Program-made: the position numbers and the translations under genes
Source: Gammaproteobacteria bacterium
Lineage (GTDB): Bacteria > Pseudomonadota > Gammaproteobacteria > Competibacterales > Competibacteraceae
Direction: 5' to 3'
Assembly (NCBI GenBank): GCA_024235095.1
Contig: JACKNC010000001.1
Coordinates: forward strand, 1,401,501 to 1,465,500
DNA length: 64,000 nucleotides
In this document: one piece after another, positions 17,967-26,649 of the stretch
Layout: each line of letters opens with the position of its first letter
Position numbering within the stretch: position 1 is the stretch's first letter
Notes under the pieces: model-generated
Database searches by the model: none
The model's input: the letters and a program-made list of their open reading frames with translations, nothing else
What the model was told of the DNA's origin: nothing

Positions 17967-18671
17967 GTGACCGTAGCCGAACGAGTTGATCATCTGGATG
18001 AAGCGCTGAGCGCATTCATCACCAGTGTTGGTATCGAATTTAACAAACTGTACAACTCGCAAATGCGCACCGAAGCCGAGTTGCGGGCATTCAAAGAAGA
18101 TACCCAGGCTTTTAAAGATGAAATGCGCGAATTCAAAGATGAAATGCAGGCTTTTAAAGATGAAATGCAGGCTTTTAAAGATGAGATGCGCGCTTTCAAA
18201 GAAGAGGGCCGTCAGCAAAACCGTGAGATGAACCGGCGCTGGGGCGAACTCGCCAACAAGCTTGGCACACTGGTTGAGGATCTGGTCGCTCCCAGTCTGC
18301 CGCGTATTGTACAAGAAATGCTTGGACAGGAGGTCATGGATCTGTCCGTGCGGCGCAAGCGCAAGCGGGCCGATGGCCGGCAACAGGAATACGACGCCCT
18401 CGCTGTTACCCTGGAAACCGTTTGTCTGGCCAGCGTTAAGAGCACCCTGCGCAGCGCCGACATCGACCATCTCCTGAATGAAGAACTGCCCGCGTTTCGC
18501 ACCTTCTTCCCTGAATACCAAGCCCTGCCCCTGGTGGGCCTGATCGCCAGCCTGGCCGTGGACGACAGCGTCCTGCGCCATGCCGAGCGCCAGGGCTTGA
18601 TCGTACTGGCCATTGGCGATCAGATCATGGAAGTGAAAAACACCCCCGGCTTCGTCCCGCGCCGCTATTAA
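17967..18671 (+). CDS. Coiled-coil DUF3782-like (degenerate PD-(D/E)XK) protein
   Basis: A 234-residue protein. A short N-terminal helix is followed by six heptads of the type AFKDEMQ (residues 41-82) forming a coiled coil, then a C-terminal domain resembling the PD-(D/E)XK nuclease fold of the DUF3782 family: QEYDALAV supplies the Asp, while the expected E-x-K strand reads LASVKSTLR, with Ser where Glu is normal. Catalysis is therefore doubtful. GTG start with AGAGGAG nine bases upstream. A truncated relative (18725-18862) follows. These families are abundant in cyanobacteria and some proteobacteria; their role is not known. Confidence 0.6.
   Translation: MTVAERVDHLDEALSAFITSVGIEFNKLYNSQMRTEAELRAFKEDTQAFKDEMREFKDEMQAFKDEMQAFKDEMRAFKEEGRQQNREMNRRWGELANKLGTLVEDLVAPSLPRIVQEMLGQEVMDLSVRRKRKRADGRQQEYDALAVTLETVCLASVKSTLRSADIDHLLNEELPAFRTFFPEYQALPLVGLIASLAVDDSVLRHAERQGLIVLAIGDQIMEVKNTPGFVPRRY
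18087..18212 (+). repeat. 21-bp tandem repeats coding coiled-coil heptads
   Basis: Six in-frame 21-bp units; two of them (GCTTTTAAAGATGAAATGCAG and its neighbour) are nearly identical at DNA level, so heptad number can change by slippage without a frameshift. Confidence 0.7.
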
Positions 18672-18724
18672 ACGCTTTTGTTTACTGGGCGCGGCCATCA
18701 TTCTCAGATTAACAAAACATAGCC

Positions 18725-18862
18725 ATGAGCACCCTCGTTACCCTTGACGACATCTGGGCCTTGTTTCGTGAAACTGACCGCAAGTTCCAGGACACTCGCG
18801 AAGAAACCCCTCATAGCGCGATAGCGCGATTGCCTTGGCGGTTCATCCGTTTTTCGGGCTAA
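18725..18862 (+). pseudogene. Truncated start of a second DUF3782-like gene
   Basis: Begins MSTLVTLDDIWALFRETDRKFQDTREE, the usual N-terminus of a DUF3782-type coiled-coil protein, then leaves the family pattern and stops at 18860-18862 after 45 residues. The body of the gene is missing. It lies 53 bp after the intact relative. The rest of 18863-19058 holds no gene; a TTGACA at about 18891 could belong to the next gene's promoter. Confidence 0.5.
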
Positions 18863-19058
18863 ACCTAACGGGAATTGGTATAATATCTGCTTGACAGAAA
18901 TCGCAACAGAACTATCCCAAAAATCCCTATCAGCTACGCACAGGTGCAAGCTGTACCCTTACAAACCTGAAACCCAAGCGCAGCTCGCGAGGTTTTTGGA
19001 AGAATATAGGTAAAGACCAAAAACTAACGTAGCAGTCGACAACCGCGGAGGGTTTAAA

Positions 19059-20483
19059 GTGGCTGAAGACGACTCACAGAAAATAGCAACATCTTTCCTA
19101 ACAGGATCAAACCAAGCGAGTATCATTTTTATTCTCTTACTATTCGGTTTAAGCCTAGCTACAATCATTAGCTTGCTGGTATTAGTATCTTTTAAAATGG
19201 ATAATTTGGCACAGAAAGATTTATACAATCGTGTCGAAATAGCTCTGAGTGTTGAGACCCGTCATCTACAGGATCTCATCCAGGAATATTCCTACTGGGA
19301 TGAAGGTCACCAGAACTTAATTGTGCAACCAGACTACAAATGGGCTGACGAAAACATTGGTAGCTACTTAACTGACAACTATGGTGTGGATTTTTCAGGG
19401 GCAATCCTGAAGAATGGATCTCCTACCATTGGGTTTATTAATGGAGTCAAGGCGCCTCTACCAATTTCATTATGGATGGAGAATGGCTTAGGTCAAATCA
19501 TTACAGAAGCTCGCAACAACTTATCTGGGCGATGGATTAGCAGCCATTACCTTGATATTGAAGGCGCCATTTATTTAGTCAGTGTCGGTCTGTTCCGTGA
19601 CGAAAGCAGTGAAATGCCCAAGGGCGATGATTCTTTTTTATTAATTGCCCAGCTTTTGGACGACGCCTTCATACAGCAGTTATCTGATACTTATCAACTC
19701 AATAGTTTGCATAAACTAGAAGCAGGCGCCAAACGGGTAGATGCCGATATGTATCTACTCAATCCCATGGAAAAGCCGATTGTAGCACTCGCTTGGACCA
19801 AGCCAACGCCAGGCGAACATTACCTCAGACAGATTTTTTTACCGATAATCTCAGTTTTCATAGTGATGGCCACACTTACTTGGTCTATGCTGGTGCATGA
19901 GAGGAAAAGACAGGACAAATATATAAAACATCTCTACTTACTTGCTAGTAAGGATTATCTAACAGGTATCAGCAACCGAAGAGAATTTTTTTCTATCGCT
20001 AATCGGGAAATGGCGCGTGCAAAGCGCGCCGGCACTACATTATCGTTGATCATATTCGATATTGATTACTTTAAGCAGATTAACGACAAACTAGGTCACC
20101 ACAACGGCGATGCAGTACTATCTGAGTTGGCTCGACGAATTAGCGAAAACCTACGCGATTTCGATGTTTTTGCCCGAATTGGTGGAGAGGAGTTTGTCGT
20201 ATTGCTACCGGAAACGGGATGCCATACCGCGATGGAGATAGCTGAAAGATTACGACAGTTGATCCATGATAGCGATTTTTTCTCCTTCGACAATCATGAA
20301 ACCATTAAATGTACAATCAGTTCTGGTGTTGCTGTCTGGAAGAACCAAGAGAGTATCGATGCTCTACTAAACCGTGCTGATGATGCGCTTTATGCCGCCA
20401 AGCGCTTAGGTCGCAACCGTACTCAGAGCGCCGAGATTTACTGCCCTACAGAGTATGCAGTTACGCCCGCATGTGGCGGATAA
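19059..20483 (+). CDS. Membrane diguanylate cyclase, CHASE4-like sensor plus GGDEF
   Basis: A 474-residue protein. TM1 (ASIIFILLLFGLSLATIISLLVLV), a periplasmic CHASE4-like domain (EYSYWDEGHQNL, then NYGVDFSGAIL), TM2 (IFLPIISVFIVMATLTWSML), and a GGDEF domain with LTGISNRREF, FDIDYFKQINDKLGH and the signature GGEEF. The inhibitory RxxD site is present as RDFD five residues before it. It should make cyclic di-GMP in response to an external signal and be product-inhibited. GTG start with GGAGGG upstream. No EAL domain and no partner gene beside it. Cyclic di-GMP control of exopolysaccharide is plausible in this context. Confidence 0.88.
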   Translation: MAEDDSQKIATSFLTGSNQASIIFILLLFGLSLATIISLLVLVSFKMDNLAQKDLYNRVEIALSVETRHLQDLIQEYSYWDEGHQNLIVQPDYKWADENIGSYLTDNYGVDFSGAILKNGSPTIGFINGVKAPLPISLWMENGLGQIITEARNNLSGRWISSHYLDIEGAIYLVSVGLFRDESSEMPKGDDSFLLIAQLLDDAFIQQLSDTYQLNSLHKLEAGAKRVDADMYLLNPMEKPIVALAWTKPTPGEHYLRQIFLPIISVFIVMATLTWSMLVHERKRQDKYIKHLYLLASKDYLTGISNRREFFSIANREMARAKRAGTTLSLIIFDIDYFKQINDKLGHHNGDAVLSELARRISENLRDFDVFARIGGEEFVVLLPETGCHTAMEIAERLRQLIHDSDFFSFDNHETIKCTISSGVAVWKNQESIDALLNRADDALYAAKRLGRNRTQSAEIYCPTEYAVTPACGG

Positions 20484-20658
20484 ACTCCTACTTAGCTCTG
20501 GCAGTGAGTACGAAAGGCGGGTGAGTTACGCATTCCAGCAAACCCCGTTCGGAGAGGACGCCGCTTCACGGGTTACGATAATCGATCGTCACACCTTTGA
20601 ATTCCATCCGCAAGATCGGATCGACGAGTTCCTGAAATGAGCGTGCGCCAAACTTCTG

Positions 20659-21837
20659 TCAAGTCGCTAGGCCGCTATTCAGAGCGCCCTGCGTTGCCGC
20701 ATAAATCTCATGAATCGGTACGCCATGTTCCAGTGCCAGCCGCTTGCAGTCCTCATATTCCGGTTTACGGCGCAGCGTCCGGCCTTGATGGCAGGCCATC
20801 TTAACCCTGACTTCGCCATAAGGGGTCGTTACCTGCACGATCTCTCGAACCAACTCAGCGCGCTTGACTGGATAATGACGCACGCCCAGCGTTGTGGTTT
20901 CGATCAGCAGCAATTCTGCAAGATGCGGCGTCTTTTCCATCGCGCAAAGGACACTCAACAACGCACCGGGCCGGTTTTTCTTCATTTGCACCGGCGTCAG
21001 CCAGGCATCCAGAGCGCCTATCGTGAACAGCCGCTCCAGCAGATAGTCATACCACTCCGGGTTCATGTCGTCGATATTGCACTCCAGAACATGCAATTCC
21101 TCCTCCGCGCGCTCCGGCGCCGCTTGTTCGCCCAGGCAAGCCCGCAGCACATTAGGAATGGGGCCATCGCGATGACCGATGCCATAACCGATGCGCTGCA
21201 CGGAAAACGCCGGTCGCTCCACAAACGCATCAACAAACGTGGTTAGCAATGCAGCGCCGGTCGGCGTGGTCGCCTCAAACGGAACGGCTCCCAGCCGCAC
21301 GGGGACATCTTTGAGCAACTCCAGCGTGGCCGGGGCTGGCACAGGCAATACGCCATGTTCGCAATGCGCCACGCCACTGCCCAGTTCAACCGGCGAACAC
21401 AGCACCCGATCCACTTTCAGCCAGTCCAGCGCGATAGCCCCACCCACAATATCCACGATCGCATCCAGCGCCCCCACTTCGTGAAAATGAATGCGATCCA
21501 GAGTGGTGTCATGAATACGTGCCTCGGCCTCCGCCAAGCGCCCGAATACGCCCATTGCCTGCGCCTGAATCGCGTCGGGCAAGGCGCTGCGACCGATCAG
21601 CGCCTCGATCTGACGCAAGTTGCGAGGTTCTGGCTGATGAGAATCAGCGATGACATGCACCTGAGTACCGCTAATCCCTTTGCGGTTGGCGCGGCGAATT
21701 TGCACCTGGTAACCCTCCAGGTTCAGCTTGGCCAGTTCCTGTCGCCAGGCATGGTGATCCACACCCAAATCCAGCAAGGCCGCCAAGTGCATGTCGCCGC
21801 TGATGCCGGCGAAACAGTCATAATAAAGGATCTTCAT
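20659..21837 (-). CDS. larC: Nickel-pincer cofactor biosynthesis protein LarC
   Basis: A 392-residue single-frame LarC (former DUF111). N-terminus MKILYYDCFAGISGDMHLAALLDLG is the family signature; IHFHEVGALDAIVDIVG and VLECNIDDMNPEWYDYLLERL follow, the latter from the C-terminal domain. LarC inserts nickel, using CTP, into the pyridinium bis-thiocarboxylate precursor to make the pincer cofactor of lactate racemase and related enzymes. Some organisms split it by a frameshift; here it is one frame. The start overlaps the creD stop (ATGA), so the two are co-translated. larB, larE and larA are not in the window. Confidence 0.9.
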   Translation of the reverse strand: MKILYYDCFAGISGDMHLAALLDLGVDHHAWRQELAKLNLEGYQVQIRRANRKGISGTQVHVIADSHQPEPRNLRQIEALIGRSALPDAIQAQAMGVFGRLAEAEARIHDTTLDRIHFHEVGALDAIVDIVGGAIALDWLKVDRVLCSPVELGSGVAHCEHGVLPVPAPATLELLKDVPVRLGAVPFEATTPTGAALLTTFVDAFVERPAFSVQRIGYGIGHRDGPIPNVLRACLGEQAAPERAEEELHVLECNIDDMNPEWYDYLLERLFTIGALDAWLTPVQMKKNRPGALLSVLCAMEKTPHLAELLLIETTTLGVRHYPVKRAELVREIVQVTTPYGEVRVKMACHQGRTLRRKPEYEDCKRLALEHGVPIHEIYAATQGALNSGLAT

Positions 21838-23231
21838 GGAGCAGGCATTAACTCTTCAGGGGAAGCCGGTCTACCGTTTACACTCTGATCAACTCGGTGC
21901 TGTAAACCATCGCTCAGTTGATACCAGTCCACTTTGCGGGTCAACACCATCGCCAGCGCCAGGAAGCCAAATAGGGTCAGCGACCCGGCCAGCAAGGCAT
22001 AATCTTCGAGACTGATCAATACATACAGAATGCCGAATACGCCGCCGAGCAACGCGCCAAAACTCAGCCCCCAGCCGATGCCGCCCAGGACGTAAACCAG
22101 ATAATAACTGACCAGGGCGACGCAGGCGGCGGTCGCAACCCCATACGCCAGCGCAAAACCCAGGTGTTCGGACAAGGACAGCAACAGCAGATAGAACAAC
22201 ACCAGCGCCGCGCCGGTCAACCCGTATTGCAAGGGATGGATCGCCAGTCGCTTGAGCACCTCGAACAGGAAGAAGGCGGTAAAGCTGAGACCGATAAACA
22301 GCAGACTGTACTTGAGTGCGCGGTCGCTTTGCACATAGCTGTCGGCGGGTTCGATGAAGCGCACCCCGATCAGCCCCTGCAGCAGACCCTGGTTACCGCG
22401 CAGATAAGTATTAATCTGGTGATCCATGTTGGCGGCCAGCCGGGTCGTGGCCCAGGTAGCGGTGAAGCCTTCCGGCGTAACCTGGCGGGTTTCCGGCAGA
22501 AATTGACCGAAAAAGCTGGGATGCGGCCAGCCGCCCTGCATAGCGATATGGGTCGCATCGCCGACCGGCGCGACACTGAAGGACTGGGTGCCGCGCAAAT
22601 CGAGCGAAAAGGCGAACTCCGTCGTCCAGGGCTGTTGCGGGTCAACGCTCGGCAGGCGCGCCTGAATGCCGTTGGCCATGCGCTCTTCGCCCGTACCCGG
22701 CAAAAACTCCAGGCGCTGTTCCGCCCAGTGCAACGCTGGCGCGCGGAGGATGCCGCGTGGATCGCTGACGCCCACGATCAGGCGCGGTTCGCCATAGGTA
22801 ATGCGCTCGTTTTCCCCAGGCTGGAGGGGCGCGCCCTCGGCGATAAAGCGGCCCTTGAAGGCGAGAGTGGCGCTGAACACCACCGCCTGGTAAAGCCCAC
22901 GGCGAACTGTTTCCGTATTCAGTCGGGTCTGAATATCCAATTCGGCAGGCAGCAACAGTAATCGATCCGAACTACGCTTTTCCACTTCGATCATTTTCCC
23001 TTCCTCCTTATCAGCCGGTTTCAGGGTCTTGATGATGCGGGTATAGGGAACCACCAACACCGGTCCCACCAACACCTGACCGCGGGCGGTGGACGCGGCG
23101 ATCTCAGCGACAACCCCGTCTCGCCGCGCCATGCGTTCGCTGACCAGGAAACTGATTTGCGCCAAGCCAATGGCTAGAACCAGCGTCACCAGAAAAATCA
23201 GAGCAATTTTGACAAACAGGCCATATTTCAT
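21834..23231 (-). CDS. creD: CreD-family inner-membrane protein
   Basis: About 465 residues. One N-terminal membrane helix (IALIFLVTLVLAIGLAQISFLV), a long periplasmic region with VLVGPVLVVPYTRI near its start, then six or so C-terminal helices (YSLLFIGLSFTAFFLFEVL, YGLTGAALVLFYLLLLSLSEHLGFALAYGVA, and on to the end). CreD is the outer arm of the CreBC/BlrAB response and is linked to envelope stability and beta-lactamase control; its biochemical function is unknown. No creBC regulators lie nearby. I chose ATG 23231 (MKYGLF) because GAGGAG is seven bases upstream; an in-frame ATG at 23246 lacks a site. Confidence 0.85.
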   Translation of the reverse strand: MKYGLFVKIALIFLVTLVLAIGLAQISFLVSERMARRDGVVAEIAASTARGQVLVGPVLVVPYTRIIKTLKPADKEEGKMIEVEKRSSDRLLLLPAELDIQTRLNTETVRRGLYQAVVFSATLAFKGRFIAEGAPLQPGENERITYGEPRLIVGVSDPRGILRAPALHWAEQRLEFLPGTGEERMANGIQARLPSVDPQQPWTTEFAFSLDLRGTQSFSVAPVGDATHIAMQGGWPHPSFFGQFLPETRQVTPEGFTATWATTRLAANMDHQINTYLRGNQGLLQGLIGVRFIEPADSYVQSDRALKYSLLFIGLSFTAFFLFEVLKRLAIHPLQYGLTGAALVLFYLLLLSLSEHLGFALAYGVATAACVALVSYYLVYVLGGIGWGLSFGALLGGVFGILYVLISLEDYALLAGSLTLFGFLALAMVLTRKVDWYQLSDGLQHRVDQSVNGRPASPEELMPAP

Positions 23232-23377
23232 GGCAAGACTCCTCATTATGTGGAATGGATAGCGAGAAGCCTATTCCTGTTGTTTGGGGCGATGATGTGC
23301 GGAAGATGGGGATTCGGTGGAAATTGCGTGAGGAACTGAACAGGACTCCCAGAATCCTCCGAAGGCTGTCGGAACCG

Positions 23378-23821
23378 TTAATCCTTAAGCGTCGCCAGAA
23401 ATTCGATGATCGCCGTCCGTTCCTCAGCGTTCGGTAGACCCGTGATGGTTTTACTGGTTCCTGGCAGGAATCGGTCCGGTTTGGCCAAATACTGATCCAG
23501 CTCTTGTTTCGTCCAGACCCCGCCCGCTTTGGCCAGCGCCTGGGAATAACCATAACCGTTGGCTCGGGCTTTTGGCGCACCGACAATATTCCAAAGATTG
23601 GGGCCGACGCGCGGGAAACCGTCCTTCTCCAGGCTGTGGCAAACGACGCATTGTCTGGCAGGGCCGTTCCAGCCCGTGGGTTGCGCGGCATAACGCTCCT
23701 GCGTCTTCGCCGAGGCGCTCCAGAATGTCCCAGCTTCGGGAACAATCGTCCAGAACAAACTCCCTGTGCCCAGCAGGCTTATCGCGAGGGTCAGGCTCAG
23801 TGGTCGTAAATGTTTTGACAT
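23378..23821 (-). CDS. Class I-like cytochrome c lacking the methionine ligand
   Basis: A 147-residue exported monohaem cytochrome c. Signal/anchor segment LSLTLAISLLGTGSLFWTIV, haem site CVVCH, then RVGPNLWNIVGAPKA and a C-terminal helix EERTAIIEFLATL, all as in mitochondrial-type cytochrome c. In that family the sixth ligand lies in PGTKM-x-F; here the stretch is FLPGTSKTITGL, with Lys at the Met position, and the mature protein contains no Met at all. The haem is therefore either Lys-ligated, otherwise ligated, or open. It is divergent from a Crp/Fnr regulator, suggesting oxygen- or NO-linked control. Confidence 0.85.
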   Translation of the reverse strand: MSKHLRPLSLTLAISLLGTGSLFWTIVPEAGTFWSASAKTQERYAAQPTGWNGPARQCVVCHSLEKDGFPRVGPNLWNIVGAPKARANGYGYSQALAKAGGVWTKQELDQYLAKPDRFLPGTSKTITGLPNAEERTAIIEFLATLKD

Positions 23822-23977
23822 GATGTATTCCTCTTTACATTGTTCATGAACTATAGTTTATAAATCTTAAAACTTGGGTTTAATCCAGCTATCGTTGCTG
23901 AGAGTTTCTTTGCCAACGAGGTCAGAGAACTCAATAACGCGCATGATAAAAAAATAGAGCGGAAGGAGGAGTGGAGG

Positions 23978-24700
23978 ATGGTCGAGCGACGTCAAGCAAT
24001 GCCGGGCGCTAACTGTCTTGAGTGCCCAATGCGTCAACGCAATGAATGGCGCGTCCTGGCCAAAGAGGACGTCAAACTCCTTGCCCAGGCTCGCAAAAGT
24101 CGTCGGTACCGTGCGGGGGAAGCGATTTTTACAGCAGGAGAACCCAGTTACGGCATCTACTGCATTGTCTCCGGCGCGACAGCCATGCGTCGGATCGATG
24201 CCGAAGGCAACACCGTACTTATTCAAATCAGCTATCCCGGCGACACTTTGGGCTACCGGGGATTGCTGCTGGGAGAAAGACGCCGCTTCAACGCTGAGGC
24301 GCTCGGCCCGAGTCGGGTTTGCTTTATCGATCAGCAGGTTGTCAAAACTTTAATGGACCGCAATCCCGCGCTGGGGCTGCAATTCCTGCGACGCATCAAC
24401 ACGGATCTGGACGATGCGCACAACAAACTGGTGCAAAACGCTACCCTGTCTAATCGAGACAAATTCGTCCATCTCCTGGCTAACCTGATGGACCGTCACG
24501 GCCATGCGGCGCCGGATGGCAGTCGTGTTATTAATTTGCCGATCTCAAGGCGCGACATGGCGTCGATGATTGGCGCCCGGCACGAAACGCTGTCACGGAT
24601 CATTAGCCGGTTGGAGGAAGATGGCGTAGCGCGGTTTTCCGGACGTACGGTCTGCGTCAGCCGACCGCATTCGCTGATGCAAGAGATTCGTCCATCGTAA
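23978..24700 (+). CDS. Crp/Fnr-family transcription regulator
   Basis: A 240-residue regulator: cyclic-nucleotide-binding-type beta barrel (YRAGEAIFTAGEPSYGIYCIVSG; YPGDTLGYRGLLLGERR), dimer helix, and C-terminal winged helix with ISRRDMASMIGARHETLSRIISRLEEDG, the Fnr/Dnr-type recognition helix. It has Cys13 and Cys16 (CLEC), Cys62 and Cys115, so three of the four Fnr iron-sulfur ligand positions could be filled but the pattern is not canonical. It shares a 156-bp divergent promoter region with the cytochrome c gene, where GTTCATGAAC (23842-23851) is a small palindrome. ATG 23978 follows strong AAGGAGG. Confidence 0.85.
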   Translation: MVERRQAMPGANCLECPMRQRNEWRVLAKEDVKLLAQARKSRRYRAGEAIFTAGEPSYGIYCIVSGATAMRRIDAEGNTVLIQISYPGDTLGYRGLLLGERRRFNAEALGPSRVCFIDQQVVKTLMDRNPALGLQFLRRINTDLDDAHNKLVQNATLSNRDKFVHLLANLMDRHGHAAPDGSRVINLPISRRDMASMIGARHETLSRIISRLEEDGVARFSGRTVCVSRPHSLMQEIRPS

Positions 24701-24760
24701 GAAGCGGTCTCGACGACTATCGTTGAAGCGATGAACGGTTACAATAGCACTGAAAAACGG

Positions 24761-25051
24761 TCAATCGGATTTAATCCCCGGTGGAAACCGTCTTGGCGCG
24801 ACGATTCGCCAACGCTTGTCTCGCCCGGTTTCGCCAGCGAGCAGCGTTATCCGACTCTTTGCCACGCCGAACAAGTCCGCAAGGAACGCGCGTAGATGCG
24901 CATTCGCCTGGCCATCCACAGGTGGAGCCGTGATGCGGACATGAAAACGATCCTCGCGCAAGCCCAGCCACTCATCGCGATGGGCGCGTGGTTGCGCCCG
25001 CACACGCAGGATCAGGTCCGCACCCTTCCAGACATAACCCGTTTCGGTCAT
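24761..25051 (-). CDS. yggU: DUF167 family protein YggU
   Basis: A 96-residue member of UPF0235/DUF167: LRVRAQPRAHRDEW near the start, then VRITAPPVDGQANAHLRAFLADLFGVAKSRITLLAGETGRDKRWRI, the conserved core. Function unknown. It is the last gene of the yggS-(hypothetical)-proC-yggT-yggU run, five bases after yggT, an order widely kept in gammaproteobacteria. Confidence 0.92.
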   Translation of the reverse strand: MTETGYVWKGADLILRVRAQPRAHRDEWLGLREDRFHVRITAPPVDGQANAHLRAFLADLFGVAKSRITLLAGETGRDKRWRIVAPRRFPPGIKSD

Positions 25052-25055
25052 GACG

Positions 25056-25610
25056 TCAGCGCGTCACTCCCCACAAACTGACGAAATCCTGCAGCAGCAA
25101 GCTCACGAAAATCAACGCAATGACCACCAGCATTGGCGCCAAATCCACTCCGGAAATTGGCGGCAGCAGGCGCTGAGCCGGACGCAACAACGGCGCGGTC
25201 AACTGGGTCAACACGCGCGCTGCCGGATGGTAGGGATCGGGATTGAACCAGCTCAGCACCGCCTGGATAATGACGCCCCAAAGATAAATGTTGATCAATA
25301 GCTTGAACAGTTCCAGAACGGTTAGCAGCAACAGACCGCCGATCCCGACCGGCTGAATGGACAAGGCGTTGAGCAGCACGATCTCGATGAGTTGCAACAG
25401 GGACGCCAACACTATCGCCGCAAGATCCAATCCCCGGTAACCGGGCACGATTCGGCGCAGCGGCAACAAAGGGGGGTTCGTGATGCGCACCAGGAATTGC
25501 ACCAGGGGATTGTAGAAATCGGCGCGCACGCATTGCAGCAGAAAGCGCAGCATCACCGCCAGGATGTAGAAACCGAACAAGGTCTGAATCAGAAAAGCGA
25601 CGGCAGTCAC
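25056..25610 (-). CDS. yggT: YggT family membrane protein
   Basis: A 184-residue inner-membrane protein with two YGGT units: YILAVMLRFLLQCVRADFYNPLVQFLVRITNPPLLPLRRIVP and, about 90 residues later, IIQAVLSWFNPDPYHPAARVLTQLTAPLLRPAQRLLPP. Each has a helix, a polar loop and a Pro-rich stretch. The family is linked to osmotic tolerance and cell-envelope or division functions, without a known mechanism. Its ATG overlaps the proC stop (ATGA), so translation is coupled. Confidence 0.93.
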   Translation of the reverse strand: MTAVAFLIQTLFGFYILAVMLRFLLQCVRADFYNPLVQFLVRITNPPLLPLRRIVPGYRGLDLAAIVLASLLQLIEIVLLNALSIQPVGIGGLLLLTVLELFKLLINIYLWGVIIQAVLSWFNPDPYHPAARVLTQLTAPLLRPAQRLLPPISGVDLAPMLVVIALIFVSLLLQDFVSLWGVTR

Positions 25611-26512
25611 GGCTGCCCTCCCAATAGGTTTCCCAGTTCCTGAGAGCGGTGATGGGCGGCGTCCAGCGCTTTGCTCACCAGTTCATCCAATTGTTCGGTG
25701 AGCAGCGATGGCGTTTCCATGATGGCCAGCGATGCGGCCAGTGATCGGGCGATCAATTGGTCAAGTTGTTCATCCTGAAATACGCTGATCGCTCGTTCGG
25801 TAGTGCCGCCGGGCGAAGTGACTCGCTCGCGCAGAATGGCGGCGTTCTCCGGGCTTTCCAACGCCATTTTGGCGGCGCCGAACGCGGTTTGCACGGTCAG
25901 CAGGCGTGCGGTTTCCGGCGCCAGCCCGAGGCGGGTCCCGGTTTTTTCCAGCGCTTCCATGAGCAGGAAAAAGTAAGCGGGGCCACTACCGGACAAGGCG
26001 GTGACTGCGTCCAGCATCCGCTCGCTGTCCACCCAGACCGTCAGCCCGACCGAGCGCATAATTGATTCGGCGATTTGTCGCTGCTCGTCATTCACCCAGG
26101 CGTTGGCAAACAATGCGGTCGCGCCGCTGCCCACCAGTGCTGGCGTATTCGGCATGGTGCGAACGATGGCGGCGTCATAGCCCAGCCAGCGCCGCAAATC
26201 CGGTTCGCGCACACCGGCAGCGATGGAAATCACCAGGGGTTGGCGCTGCTGTACGCTCTCGGCCAGCTCCTCGGCGACCAGTCGCAAAATCTGAGGTTTG
26301 ACCGCCAGGATGATCACCTGGCCTTTGGCCGCGATCTGACAGTTGTCAGCGCTGGTATGAACGCCAAAACGTCCGCGCAGCAGTTCGCGCTGGCCCGCGT
26401 CCGGTTCAGCGACCCAGATATGATCGGCATCGCCGCTGTTGATCAGCAGACCGCTAATCAGGCAGCGCGCCATATTGCCGCCGCCGATGAATGCCAAGGG
26501 GATGTTTTTCAT
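25607..26512 (-). CDS. proC: Pyrroline-5-carboxylate reductase
   Basis: About 301 residues. Last step of proline synthesis: NAD(P)H-dependent reduction of pyrroline-5-carboxylate. Rossmann motif IAFIGGGNMA-type (PLAFIGGGNMARCLISGL), VIILAVKPQ, VRTMPNTPALVGSGATAL, and the C-terminal ProC signature ALSGSGPAYFFLLMEAL followed by ERVTSPGGTTERAI. I chose ATG 26512 (MKNIPLAF) with GAGG upstream; the frame is open to 26578, but the extra 22 residues do not match the family. Confidence 0.96.
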   Translation of the reverse strand: MKNIPLAFIGGGNMARCLISGLLINSGDADHIWVAEPDAGQRELLRGRFGVHTSADNCQIAAKGQVIILAVKPQILRLVAEELAESVQQRQPLVISIAAGVREPDLRRWLGYDAAIVRTMPNTPALVGSGATALFANAWVNDEQRQIAESIMRSVGLTVWVDSERMLDAVTALSGSGPAYFFLLMEALEKTGTRLGLAPETARLLTVQTAFGAAKMALESPENAAILRERVTSPGGTTERAISVFQDEQLDQLIARSLAASLAIMETPSLLTEQLDELVSKALDAAHHRSQELGNLLGGQP

Positions 26513-26649
26513 CGCCACCTCTGTACTAAGCAATCCTGAATCAGTCATGGATATGAATTGGGTTTGCATACAACGCATAACCCAACGAGATTAAATTGTG
26601 CGTTATAACCTGTAGCCTCACCCAGCGGATCAAGCTATTCTGATTTGTT

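Noticed and set aside
20484..20640. Rightward frame ending TIIDRHTFEFHPQDRIDEFLK after the diguanylate cyclase
   Set aside because: Looks protein-like at the end but is short, overlaps the cyclase in another frame and matches nothing I recognise; possibly a remnant.
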